Source: Lycium barbarum
Lineage: Eukaryota; Streptophyta; Magnoliopsida; Solanales; Solanaceae
Direction: 5' to 3'
Length of the DNA: 64,000 nucleotides
Assembly: GCF_019175385.1 (NCBI RefSeq)
Contig: NC_083348.1
Span: 49,250,950-49,314,949 of the forward strand
Positions within the stretch are counted from its first letter, which is position 1. Each line of letters opens with the position of its first letter. Under the pieces are notes generated by a model that worked only from the letters and a program-made list of their open reading frames with translations, was not told the origin of the DNA and made no database searches. The position numbers and the translations under genes are program-made. Of the stretch, positions 21,520-34,080 are shown piece by piece.

Positions 21520-21554
21520 GCTCGAGGACGAGCGATGGTTTAATTCGTATCTGA
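21520..21554 (+). other. Pre-LTR palindrome of C; no clear polypurine tract
   Basis: GCTCGAGGACGAGC (21520-21533) occupies the place of the CATTCGAGGACGAATG palindrome of family I. It is followed not by a G-run but by GATGGTTTAATTCGTATCTGA up to the LTR. The same non-purine sequence precedes the LTRs at 25063 and 54807. Confidence 0.7.
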
Positions 21555-24230
21555 TGTAACGACTCGTTTGGTCGTTATAGTCTTTCCAGCATATCCACCC
21601 CTTTTCGAGTTTAGTTAGCTAACTTTTGACCAGAGGGGACTGTTGGCACGGTTCCTGAGGTGTCTAGACTTGATCCAAGCGACTTTTTGTTAAATACGGG
21701 CTTTAAGCGAAAAAGAGTTAACTCAAAGTTGACTTTTGGGTAAACATATCTTTTTCGAAAATCCGTCGATTCTGAGAGGTCCAGATGGTCTTTTGAAACT
21801 TGTGTGTATATCTGGTTCGGTTCCCCCATGCACTCGGATGCATTTCGGGACTTGGGTTGGGAAATTGAAATTAAGGTATCGGGAGTTGACTCGGTCAACG
21901 AGACCTCCGTTAGGAATTCCGAGGCCACGAGCGCGTTCGTAGCGTGTTTTTATGTGTGCCCGTGTATGTGGTTTGTGAGCAGATGGCCTGGGAATTAGTC
22001 GGAAATTCGGGTTGAAGTGTGAAACTTAGTCAAGTTTCTGGTGTCTAGTGCCCGCTATGGCGGAACCAGCACCGCGGCAGCGGTACTGCTGAAGCGGTCA
22101 CCCTACAGCTGGAGAGGTCCTGGGCATTTGGGCTTGACCGCTGTACCGGTCACGGGCAGTGAGTTTATTTAATAAAGAGTTAAAAGCCCTTAGTCTATCA
22201 TTTAATATTATTCCAAAAATTGAGCTCTTAGGAACTATTCTTCGGGATTATTGGCAAAGATTCTTGGTGGTAAGTTCTCCTAACCCTCTTGCTATTTCAT
22301 TGTTCCTAATCACCTTAGAAATTCCCCTTTCCTTCTTAGTCCCTTGGTAATGGAAGATTAAAAGTGTATTTTGATGGATTTTCTATCTAGGCTTATTAAT
22401 GATGAAATTGATTCGGTTTATGCTAGATTATGATCTATCTAAGGTTGTTAATCATATATCTTCCATTATTAGTATTGAATTCTTGAATCTAAGAGTTAGG
22501 GTTTATACTCAAAATTGGGATTTTACTTGAAATTCGAAGTTACGTGAATCTTTGAGTTAATTTAGCAATTAGTTATTGGGTTGTGATCACCTAATGCTTA
22601 ATTTGATATTTTACTTCCGAATTTCCTGTTTTGACCTTGTGGGCCCCATTCTCCCAAATTCTAAGGTTGGTTTTGACCTAAATTGAATGATAGCAATATA
22701 GGTATCGATCTTCATGATTTCTAATCTGGATTTCGAATATAGCTAGACTTTATTGATCTTGAGGGTCAGCGGAAGGGGGAAGCGAAGGAGTGATTGTTGG
22801 TGTTTGCTGTTCGGCCATCCAGGTAAGTTATGGCTTATCCTTAGTGAGACTTCATGCAGTGAATCATATATTTAGATTATATTGTCGAAGAAAGCATGTA
22901 AACCTTCGAGTATGAAGTTGGGTCTGATATTGTATTAGGTTGGGCCCTGTTATGTGTTTGGGACTAGCCACCCCGTTGTTTTGTGATTGAGTTGTCCTAT
23001 TGTTGTGGGCTTGATGCAGCATAGTGATAGTGGATATTGGAGATGGTTGTGATAGCTTGTTCATGATATTGTGGTGCCGTACTTGTTGGCATTTGATTAT
23101 GAGGATAGCATTCTAGATGACTTGTGTAGTCTTTCATGATATTGTTGGCGTACTCATATTTGGTACTCGTGATATTGATTTGATTATTCATGTTGACTCA
23201 TACATTGCACGTATTCACATCTCTCATGATACATTGTTGATACTTGATGAAACACTGTGATGAGCGGAGCTCAGTTTGCATGAGAGTGATGTGACTAGTC
23301 CGATATCCGATGGTTGTCTCGGAATCGTGGATTGTGTGCGAGTGATGCGAGTGGTCAATGTCTGATGGTTGTCCCGAAATTGTGGATTGTGTGATGTGAG
23401 AGTTCGATGTCTGATGATGGTCCTGGAATCATGGATGAGTGAGTACATGGACTTCGCAGGTCCGCATGGGTTGATCTACCAGAACGTCGATACTTCTGTC
23501 CGGAGTACATGTGTACACTGCATTGCATTGCATTGGCATTCTTACATCATTGCATCTTGGCTTATATTGTGATGATCCGGTGTTGTAATTGCGTTGATTG
23601 ATTACAGATTGTATATATATATATTGAGACTTGGCATATTTGGGTTTAGATACTTCAACCTAGGTGATGACAGATACTTGTTTCTGAATGTGTTTGACTT
23701 ATACTTGTCGATTTATCTGTCTATCCTGCTTTATTGTCTGAATTATGTTAGCTATACTTAGTCGGCCGATTATACCTACCAGTACTATGGTTTTGTACTT
23801 ACCTGCACTTGTTGCATTCTTTTATGAATGCAGAGTTCCAGGTTGGGTCTGCTTCCATCTCCCATGGCTGATAGTCGCCGTCAGCATAGCATTGAGTTTC
23901 CAGGGTGAGCACGAGTCATCCGCTGCCTTGAAGACTCCTCTTATTATGTCTTACTTTTCCATTTGGAGACATAGACAAATTTGATGTATTATTATATTCC
24001 AGACTTGTATATTTTCCATTAGATGCTCTTGTATGCATTAGACCAGACCTTGGGTGTATTTTCTTATTTCCGCACTATTTATATTATAATATCGTAAGAC
24101 TTAAGTGATTATTCTCTTCCTCTTAATTGATTTAATTATTTATGTCTTTACTTATTATTGGGTTGAGGGTTCGCTTACCGAGATGGAAAAGGTAAGTGCC
24201 CACACGACTTAGTCGAAATGGGTCATGACA
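21555..24230 (+). mobile_element. Family II LTR between C and E
   Basis: Begins TGTAACGACTCG and ends GGTCATGACA. It serves as 3' LTR of C. Since another interior remnant (E) follows directly, it may also have been E's 5' LTR. It contains a G+C-rich palindromic patch (22045-22150), a 55-bp-type minisatellite (about 23286-23440) and a diverged AGTAC/GTACT hairpin region near 23780. Confidence 0.88.
23286..23440. repeat. Family II minisatellite in C LTR
   Basis: About three units of ~55 bp with core GATGGTTGTC(T/C)(C/T)G(A/G)AAT and GTGGATTG. Related units recur at 40200-40390 and 59880-60003. Confidence 0.75.
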
Positions 24231-24715
24231 AAATTGTGTGAGATTTAGAGCGGCAGTGTAAGACTGGATACATTCGGAGAAATTTCGAGCATATCGAGGT
24301 GACACTATGAGAGGTTCGATAGTTATATATTTACTATATGAGGCTTTAGGTTTGCATCGAAAAGTTTGGGTTTGTATCGAATTTGCATATCGGGTAAAGG
24401 TTGATAAACATGAAGATTGAAGCCGTAAGGTATAGCTCTTCGGTACTAAGTTGATAACTCGGATAGGACTCAACTTGTAGAGTCGAAGGTGATAGATATG
24501 ATTTGTTATGCATGAGGAAAAGATGAGAATTAACCGCCACAGAGGTACGATAGGACTGTGATTGGTTTCGGGAATTTGGAGTCAGCTCAAACGACTAGTG
24601 GTGATATTCGAGAGTTGTGCATTCATTCCAAGTCAGCATGGTTCGAGTTAGGCTATATATGGCAGGAGGTGTCATTCTCTCATGGAATTGGTTTGATGCA
24701 TTAGAGGTTCTTCGT
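24231..24715 (+). mobile_element. Element E interior, non-coding part
   Basis: Follows the LTR end directly. The first ~25 bases (AAATTGTGTGAGATTTAGAGC) could be a badly decayed primer site (compare AAAGTTCGTATCAGAGCC in B). The rest is stop-rich and I recognise no domain in it. Confidence 0.45.
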
Positions 24716-25010
24716 AGAGTTGAAGATATTTGGTATTCCTCTGATTTTCCATGTGCCTATGTTGAGGAAGTACCATTCCGATGGGTCTTACATTATTCTT
24801 TGGGACTCAGCATTGCGTGATGAGAACTTGTCTTGTGAGGAGGAGTCTATTGCAATATTGGATAGGAAGGTTAGAAAATTGAGATCTAAGGAGATTGCGT
24901 CAGTGGAAGTCAGTGGAAGCACCGTCCGATTGAGGGGGCTAATTAGGAGACAGAGTCTGAGATACGCGAGAGATATCCCCAGTTATTTTTTGAGTGAGGT
25001 ACTCTTCCCT
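24716..25010 (+). pseudogene. Element E integrase tail (chromodomain-like fragment)
   Basis: Contains the reading IFHVPMLRKYHSDGSYII, then CEEESIAILDRKVRKLRSKE, matching the tail of the C and B integrases. It has an early frame jump, a short duplication (CAGTGGAAGT) and a stop near 24943. Nothing upstream of the GPY/F region survives, so E had lost nearly all of its coding sequence. Confidence 0.8.
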
Positions 25011-25027
25011 CGTTTCATTCCCTTATT

Positions 25028-25062
25028 GCTCGAGGACGAGCGATTGGTTAATTGGTATCTGA
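25028..25062 (+). other. Pre-LTR palindrome of E
   Basis: GCTCGAGGACGAGC (25028-25041), then GATTGGTTAATTGGTATCTGA to the LTR; again no purine tract. Confidence 0.7.
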
Positions 25063-28000
25063 TGTAACGACCCGCTTGGTTGTTATTGTGTTTTTACCGT
25101 TTTACCCCCATTGAATCGTCCTCGAGCCTTTTTAGTACTATTATAATCTGCTAGGACAGATGGCACAGTTCCTTAGGCATCATTTTAGGTTTTGGAATGA
25201 CATTTAAAAACAATGGTCTTAAAGTGAAAACCGTTTGACTCGAAGTTGACTTTTGGGTTAACGTGCCTGTAATCGAATTTTGATAGTTCCATTAGGTCCA
25301 GAGGGTGATTTATGATTTAGTGGTGTCATTGTTTTGGTTCCCGAAGGGTTTATGTGTGATTTGGGTCATTGGTTGAGAAACTGGTTAAGTTAAAATTGGA
25401 GTTGACCACAGTCAACATCAGGTTAAGATGATCCCGTGTCCATGTTTTGAAAGTTCCAATAAGTTTGTATGATGATTTTGGACATGTCCACAAAGATTGG
25501 TTAGATTCCGATGAGTTTTGGATAAGTTTGGGTTGTACAGTGATTGTTTTCGGTTTCGACGTCGATTTGAGCATAAAGGGTACCATATTGAGCAAACGGC
25601 CTTTGATTCATGTTTCGACTGAACCATTATATCCATATTGTAATTTTGGAACCATAGCAACTGAAATCATCAATTTTCGACATCGTATGAGGGGATTAAT
25701 GTCATTTTACTAAGAATTGGGTTGCCAGATTTTTTTCAGATTAATTACGAAATTGCCACTGAATTCGTATTTAAAAATCTACATTTTTCAAAATATTGAC
25801 ACCATTATTTTAACCTTCATTATAAGGTGAAATGAAGTGATTCAAAAGCCTAAATTGACTGGAGTTTCACAAGGAATCCATTGGAGGCATCTAAAACAAG
25901 TTTTGGGATTGGCACAAAAAACGAGACAGAACAGCTGGGCGTTTTTGCTATTTAATGTTGTTTAGGTTTCTCTCATCTTGAAAGCTTGGGTTTGGGAGAA
26001 TTCAAGGATGTTCTTCAAGTTTCTTCGATGGGGTAAGGTCTAAGTCATAATCTAAGTATTTCCCTTTGATTCGTTCCTTGGTTTAAGCTTTAATCTATGA
26101 TTTCTGAAGTAGGAAATTGGGGTTTTTCATGAAAGAAGGTTTAATGGGTCTTTCTTGAGAAGTTCATAAAATTTGTTAGACTTCCTAAGTTGCATTAAAT
26201 GATGAAATTGATTAGGTTTATGCTAGATTATGATATATCTAAGGTTGTTAATCATATACCTTGCATTATTAATAATGAATTCTTGAATTTAAGAGTTAGG
26301 GTTTATACCCAAAATTGGGGATTTTGCTTGGATTTAGAAATTGGATGAATCCTTGAGTTAATTTAGCAATTATTTGATGGGTTTTGATCACCTAGTGTTT
26401 AATTGGATAATTTACCCCCGAATTTCCATTTTGACCTTGTGGGCCCCGTTTCCCTAAATTCTAGGGTTGGTTTTGACCCAATTTGAGTGATAGAAATATA
26501 GGCATCGATCCTCATGATTTCTAATCTAGATTTTGAATATGACTAGACTTTCTTGATCTCGAGGCTCGAATGAAAGGAAAGGCTAAGGAGTGATTGTTGG
26601 TGTTATTGCTGCTCGGCCTTCCAGGTAGGTTATGGCTTACCCTATGGTGAGACTTCATTTAGCGAAGCATATATTTAGATGATATTGTCGGAGAAAGCAT
26701 ATAAACCTTCGAGTATGAAGTTGGGTTGGATTTTATCTTAGGTTGGGCCCTGTTGTGTGATTGAGGCTAGCCACCCTGTTGTGTTGTGACTTGATTTGTT
26801 CTATTATTGTGGGCTTGATGTCGCGTAGTGATAGTAGATATTGGAGACTATTGATCTATCTTTTTCATGATATTTTGGTACCTCTCTTGTTGATGTTTGA
26901 TACGAGGATAGTATTTTTTATAACTTGTGTAGTCTTTCATGATATTGTTGGCATATCCATGCTTGGTACTTGTGTTATTGATCTTATTATTGATGTTGGC
27001 TCATACATTGCACGCATTCTCATCCTTCATGATATACTGTTGATACATTGATGACACTTGAGGAAATACTTTGATGAACTGGGCTCGATTTGGATGAGAG
27101 TGACGTGAGAGTCCGATATCCAATGGTTGTCTTGAAATCGCGGATTGAGTAGTAGCGGTTGCCGAGGCTTGTGCCGGAGCCGTGAGGTACATGGACTCCG
27201 CGGGTCCCCCTGGGTGGTGCTGATTAAAATCCTCTGTGGGCAAAGATCTAGAGTCTCGTCTTTCTGTTGGGCAAATATCCCGAACGAGTAGCGCTTAGAC
27301 TTCGCGAGTCACCCTGGGTTGTGCTACCGAGACGTGGAGGTTTCTGTCCGGAGTACATGTGTACACAGCATTGCATTGCATTTGCATTCATACATCATTG
27401 CATTGCATTATGACTTTTATTGTGATGATATGGTGATTTTCTTTTGTTGTTTGGTTTCGGATTGGACATATTGAGACTTGGCACACTTGGGTTTAGATGC
27501 TTCAACCTAGGTGATGATGTGTACTTGGTTTTGACTTGTGTTTGACTTATACTTGGTTATTTATCTGCTTATCTTGCTTTATTGTCTGGATTATGTTAGC
27601 TAATCTTAATCGGCCGATAATACCTACCCGTACTGTGGTTTTGTACTGACCCGCAGTTGCTGCATTTTTTTATGAATGAAGAATTCCAGGTTGGATCTAT
27701 TTCTGTTCTCGTGGCTGATAGTCGCTCTGAGATTTGCTTAGAGTCTATAGGGTGAGCACGAGATGTCCGCCGACTTGAAGATTCTATTTTATTTATGTCT
27801 TATTTCTATTCCGAGACATATTCAGTGTTGATGTATTATTGATATTCCAGACTTGTAGATTCTAGTTGGATGCTCTTGTATGGATTAGACCAGACTCTGG
27901 GGTGTATTTTCTTATTTCCGCACTTGTTCTATATTATTATCGTTAGACGTATGTGATTTATTTTCTTCCGCTTATTTACGTTTTTACTACCGTTGGGTTG

Positions 28001-28065
28001 AGGGTTCGCTTACCGAGGTGAAAAAGGTAGATGCCCACACGACTTAGCTAAATTAGGTCGTGACA
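25063..28065 (+). mobile_element. 3' LTR of family II element E
   Basis: Begins TGTAACGACCCGC and ends GGTCGTGACA, 3003 bp. Its second half aligns with the C LTR (TTGTGGGCCCCGTTTCCC, GTTCGGCC-type and CGGCCGATAATACC landmarks). The first 700 bp are partly different, with an unrelated A+T-rich U3 (25100-25960) and no G+C-rich palindrome patch. Confidence 0.88.
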
Positions 28066-31000
28066 TGCAAAAAATGATTATTTGTCCGAGTTTGAAATCA
28101 ATATTTTGGCGAATTTCCTAAAGTGCTATGTGTTTTTCCTAGTTCTAACATGCATAAGGGTTGCAATAATTCACAAATGTTTTTACAAATACATTTTTGC
28201 ACCTAAATGAATGAAAAAAGGGAGTTTAGGCTAGTAGGCCTACCTAAGCCCACCAGTTAGCTATTTTAACCCATTGTTTGGCCTTTAAACAATATTAGCT
28301 TCCCTTGCCATTTTTTTTCATAATCGGACTCGATGAAGAAACACTATTGGGCGTCTGCCCAACAGATTTTAGGAGGCGGAAGAGTGGCCCAAATGGCCCG
28401 AAGCACAGATCACATAAGGCATAAAAAGGAAAGGATTAGAATCTATCCAGGACCCATTAATTAAACTAAATATGACAGACTTTATTTAAGCAATTAAGCA
28501 TACAGGCAAGTAAAACAAACAAAAGAAGGAACAAGGAACAGGAATAGAAAAGAAGACCTCGGGTTTCTATTAAATAAATGTGCACAGAATCTAGAATCCA
28601 ACAGACCATTTAAAATCATACAGGTTGGCCCAGTTAAATAAAGGAGCAATAACGGAGAAGAAAGGCCCAAACATATTCAAACAAATGGGGACCAGGCCCA
28701 ACATACATTCAACAACAAATTTAATTCCCCAAGGTGATATACCATATTTACTCTAAGTATACAAGTCCTTTATATATAAAGAAGGCATATAAAAAGTGTA
28801 TGTAACAAGTGTATATGAGTATATTCCTTGCATATTCAGTTTATACTTAGATAGATTACCATTCAATTTTCAAAAAATGAGACCTAATCTATCATGTTAT
28901 ATTAATAGGGAATTTCAAAGATAATTACAGGGCATACGCTTCCCATATACCTTAACATACAACCCTTGTATACCAAGGTATACAGAAGCTGTGTAGCCTA
29001 GGCATACTTTGAATGTATCTTCACACATTATCAGATATAGACTTCCATTTTTATTGCAAACAATATATATTTTGACATACATGTAGAATATTCCTTAGGC
29101 ATACAAGTTAATTCCCAGAAACAATATAGCAATCATCAGAGATAAACAAACATACACATGTAGGGAGTTTGTACTTATCATAGTGTATACCAGATTCTCA
29201 ACAAAACAAAGGAATACACTAAAGGTTCAGAGGAGGGGAAGGGCTAAACTAGATAGATCCAAACACAATTACAAACAACATGCATTTTAATGCTAATGAC
29301 CATACAACCTATAGGTTCAAAAGTTCTTTTTATGGCATCTATAAGCATGTTAGGTGGTTTCATATGGTATATTTAAATAGGGACTGATAGGCATAACCAG
29401 AGATATCAAGTTTTCAAATGCACAGATGATCAAAAGGTAGGAATGCTTGATATAGGCAGATAGGGCATCATTTAGGACCAAAAATAGACCTACTTTAGGG
29501 CCAACTAATCAATACTAAGCATGCAAGTGACCAAACAACATCACATAATGGGACGGTAATACAGAGACTTCACATTAAACTCAAATAACTCTTGTTCCAT
29601 AGGCCATATCAGGGTCATAGAATTCCAGGTCTAATAACCACATGACTGCTTTATATTTTTGCTATATATGACTCCAAACAGTATATAAATTGACCTTTAG
29701 GCTAACCTTAGGTGATCTAAGACCTCTTATTATAGTAGTGTACAGGGTTCCATTTTAGGTTTGGTAGGCTATACATAGAATTCTCATAGTGAATTTAAAC
29801 TAGTCACAAGCACAGAGTTTGTTTCCTTTAATCAAGTAAACCTCACAGTAGGTAAAGCAGGCCACATTCTTTTGTCACAGAGCTTAGAATTTCTTTTTAA
29901 CAAAGACTGAGGACCATATAACAGAGTTCATAGTCATGTACGGAACTCAAGCAGCCAAGCCATTATCAGAATGTAGTTTTAAGACCATAGTCACTATATT
30001 CTAGCATGCTGAGGACAAGTTCTTTAATCAAACAGTTAACCATGCAAAGCTTGGACTAATTAACATGTTAAATCAGGTATGATGGTTATCTAAGCATGAT
30101 GAATGTGGACTGACGAACTTACACCAGCTAGTGACACACTTATGATGACTAAAACACCTTTAAACATGACAAAGAATAGCAAATGAATCACACAAATCCC
30201 AGTAAGTCTAGTATTTCAACATGTATGCAACTAGATTAGACCACGGTGTTATTAACGGCCTATACAATCACATTCAAAGCAAATAAAATCAATTTGAGAA
30301 GGCATGTTTAAGGTGGATCATAGATTAGAGTACATTTAATCACGTAGGCTAACTACATCTATCACAGCAATGGATTAACAAGATCAATAAACAAGACTAT
30401 ATCATATACTTAGGCGGCTAATAGGCAGGAATCAGACTGGTGTGTACTTTATAGTAGGTTTCAAAATAACATCTAAGTGCTACTACATAATGATTTAAAT
30501 CAATCAAACCCCACTAAACATCATATAAATATGCTTAACCAACACATAAAGACATGCTTAGCATAAGCTAATGTACTTAACTAAAACAGATTAGACTGAA
30601 CTAACATACAAGACAAAAAAAACTAAGCTAAATTTAACATACAAAAACATGCTTTAACTACACAAACTAAACAAAGCTAATAGAGAAAATATGTTTAACT
30701 AGGCTAAACTAATACTAACACATAAACATAGAAATACAGATAGCTAAAAACTACTAAAAAAAAAAAAAAAAGGTAGAGGGGATTACCTCTTACTAGTGCA
30801 GCCTTGGAAGAGATTGAACTTGAAAGCTTCAATGCTTCACCCCAAATGCTCAGACGCACCCAGAAAACAAATAATTAAACATAAAAACTTTTACTAAATT
30901 GGAAAATTAAAGCTCTTAAGCAAGATTTGCTAGAAAACCTAGGTATTCCAATTTTCTAGTGTCCAAGTGATATTTCAATTGCCAAGTCTCCCAAAATGAA

Positions 31001-32426
31001 GGATTGGGGGTTGTTTTTATAGAACCCCAAAAAACCCTAAAATTAGATCCCAAACGATGTGGGACTTTCACAAATCTTTGAGAATCAGCCTTTGTTTCAA
31101 CATTCAAAGGTCAGGATTCACTCACAAACACATCAATGGTCGCGATCGACCTAAAACTGGGTCAACCCTTTGGTTTCTCATGAACCAATTAAAACTCACG
31201 ATTTCAAACAAATGCAAACAAAAAATAATTAAAGATTTACAGAGTTTTGACCGTTGATACTCAGAAAAAGCAAAGAAATGGAGAGAATGAGAGGGTTATA
31301 CCGTATTTGTTGTTGAATCGCGATGGAAAGTGGGTAAGAATTGATTGCTTTGCCCCAAAAAGCCATACCAAGACTACACAGGCCTCGTTGGCCCACAAAC
31401 ATTGCCATTTCTGGCATGAATGACGAGAAGGGTTTTTAGGAGAAGAAAGGGATAATGGGTTAAAGGGTGTTTGGCACGAAATGTGAGTGTGGTGGGGGGT
31501 ATTGCCCAATTTTGCGTTGATTTGGGGCGGGTCTGGCCTTTGTTGGGCTGGGCTCGGCCGATTAAAAATAAGCAAAGGGGGGCCTGGTTCAATATACATA
31601 TGTATACATGATATACATGTGTGTATCATGTATACACATGTGTACATCTGTGTATACATATATGCAAGGAGGGTACATACGTAACATTTAACTAGTAGCC
31701 AAATTGAAGTAATGCCCATTAATTAAACATTTCAATTATGACCCGATACTAACCAATTAATCAACTAAACGCTAATTTGCAAGAATGACCTTAGTTAAAC
31801 TTAAACCATAAATTTGGTTATTTCATTTAAGGTCGTAATTGACATAATCAAACAAATTAGAGGCTAATGACCTTAATTTAACGTACACCAATGAATTTGG
31901 CTATTTCAATTAAGGCCATAATTTAACTAACAATTAGTTATTTCAATTGTAGCCATTATTTGCTACATAGTGAACAATTTATAGAATTAATCACAATTAA
32001 ATACTCAGTTAATTATGATAAAATTCTAAAAAATTGAAAATGTAAAAATTGAGAATTGAGGAGTAAAATGATTAATTCATTTAATTAATCAAATTCCTTG
32101 AATTAAACAGAGTAAAATACTTGCTAATTGACAATTTAACAATTTAAACAATTGAATAGTTTGTTGTAAATTGCGTTTGCCTTGGTTAAATTCAGCAAAT
32201 ATATCATAATTGTTGCAATAATATGTAAAAATATGCAAATTTATTTCTAAATGATTTATAATTTTATAGAAATTATTTTACCAAATAAGAATGGTAAAAC
32301 ATTATCTAAATAATTTTTTTATAAAGTCATTTTGACTTCAAAAAATACATATTTCACTTTGTTTAATATCAAAGGACTCTGGGTAATTAAAATAAATTAT
32401 GGAAGGTCAAAAATTAGGTGTCAACA
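28066..32426. mobile_element. A+T-rich 4.4-kb segment, possibly a Tat/Ogre-type LTR
   Basis: Starts TGCAAAAAATG directly at the end of LTR E and ends GGTCAAAAATTAGGTGTCAACA. I associate that ending with long LTRs of Tat/Ogre elements (recall only). It has no coding region, a poly-A run at about 30757-30772, a GATGTGGGACTTTCAC block near 31057 and an alternating purine-pyrimidine patch at 31590-31665. No 5-bp target duplication is visible at the proposed ends, so the call is tentative. Confidence 0.35.
31590..31665. repeat. Alternating TATACATG/CATGTATA patch
   Basis: Overlapping palindromes such as CATATGTATACATG and CATGTATACACATGTG over ~75 bp. Low-complexity, cruciform-prone sequence. Confidence 0.7.
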
Positions 32427-34080
32427 GTGAGAATAATAATCTGTAGAAGCCTTAATATGAAGGTATATAAAAGTCACTTTCTCTTTTCTCTTTGTTAGGA
32501 TTCATGCATGTTTGGGATTATAGCGATTTTCCCAATTATTGCTCTAATGCTTTCATTTTTTGTTTCTTTTAGTGTTCAGTCTATTTTTTGTTATTTTTTA
32601 GTTCAATTGGTGTATTTGGATTTTATGCAATTAATTTTTAGCTAATATTAACCTAAATATCATATAGGTAGCCAAGGGATCAAAAACTGCGGGTGAAGCA
32701 ATTGGGATCAACGTCAACGGTAAACCATTTGATAGGTATCAAATTTTTGTTCAACAGGAATACATTTACAAATTGCTTATTTGTTGATTTTATGTTTTCC
32801 ATTGAATATGAGAACCATAACTTATAAACATGCATCACAATGCTTATTTGTTGAGTTTAACTTTTACGAACTGTTTTTTTAGTAGACCTGTATACTAAGA
32901 AATTTGTACAATGCTTGACTATTGAAGACCAAATGTTGGATCTCTAAGCTACGTATTTTGTTTATGACCTGTTTCTCTTTGGTTGAGGAAATGAGGTAGT
33001 GCAATATTACCTCACCAACTTTTGTGTAGATTTAAATGTTGCTCGTTTTTTGAAAAATCGTTAAGCTATGAATTGTGTTGCATTTAGCATTTTATACATG
33101 TTTCTGCTTCTTGTTTGGCTGAGGAAATGAGGTAGTGCACTATTGGTTCACCAACTGTTGTGTTGATTTAAATGTTGCTCATTTCTGAAAACTCGCTAAC
33201 CTATGGATTGTGTTGCATTTAGCATTTAACATTTAGTACATGTTTCTGTTTCTTGTTTGGTTGAGGAAATGAGGTAGTGCACTATTGGTTCACTAACTGT
33301 TGTGTAGATTTTGAATGGCTAGCATTTGCATATATGTATGGAGGGTTGAGACTTGACAGTTAAAACATATAGCTAAAATAAGTTTTAAGCAGAATAAAGC
33401 CTTTAGGTCCAAATTACTCATTAGATGTTTCTACTTACACTCTCCTCAAGCTCCACACCCAACCCCATTACTATAGTTAAAATTACCAAAGTTAAATTGC
33501 TAATTTATTTCCATTTAGGATCAAAACTATGTTTTTTGGGGTATTGTTGATGAATAACTTTGAAACTCTAACTTGAATCTAGCTTTAATTTTGGGATACT
33601 TTTGTTTTAGACATTGTATATCTTTCTCATCTAATCCTTTCAAGTGTTAAAATTATTATGAATGGTGTTTGATTTCATAAAAGATGCAGAAATAGGATCT
33701 TAATTTGGTATTACAGAATTGTTAAACTGTTTAGGCTGGCGAAAGCTGCCAAAATATTATTTTATAAAATTATAAAAGGCAGTATTAAAAAGGGCATTTG
33801 ATGGCGGTTTTAACAGCATTTAGGGCGGTTTGAAACCGAAATTTCTCCTAGAACTAACAGCATTTATGAAAGTTTGAAACAGCTGTAATTTTTGCCTAAA
33901 ACTAACGGCGGTTAAAACCGCCGCAATATACAAATTAGGAGGTTTTCCCAAAACCCACGTAATAGTATTAATAGTAGTAGGGATTGTGGCAGTGTTGGAA
34001 ACCGTCATTTCAGCTGGTTATGCTAGTTTAAAACCGCTATTATACTTATAATAAACCGCTGTAATCAGTGACTTTAGTGC
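32427..34080. mobile_element. Possible CACTA-type DNA transposon remnant
   Basis: The right part (33790-34080) is filled with short units GGCGGTTT, AAACCGCC and AACAGCATTT in both orientations, including an 18-bp inverted repeat CGGCGGTTAAAACCGCCG (33906-33923). The segment stops near ACTTTAGTG, resembling the CACTA-type terminus. Dense subterminal repeats of this kind are typical of CACTA elements. No transposase reading and no matching left terminus are found, so this is a guess from subterminal structure. Confidence 0.3.
32970..33320. repeat. ~130-bp tandem repeat, 2.6 units
   Basis: Units begin near 32970, 33099 and 33241 with TTTCT.....TTGG(T/C)TGAGGAAATGAGGTAGTGC and continue to GTGTTGCATTTAGCATTT. 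The second unit is about 13 bases longer because ATTTAGCATT is itself duplicated. Confidence 0.85.

Noticed and set aside
31261..31719. 152-codon minus-strand reading
   Set aside because: Sits in the A+T-rich LTR-like segment over a low-complexity TATACATG patch; no recognisable protein motif.
28061..32431. Target duplication around the putative Tat/Ogre-like LTR
   Set aside because: Flanks TGACA and GTGAG do not match, so the ends or the assignment may be wrong.
32672..32745. Exon-like stretch between AG and GT with an open reading
   Set aside because: Short, no neighbouring exons or domain match, and inside a segment with tandem and subterminal repeats. Not enough for a gene call.
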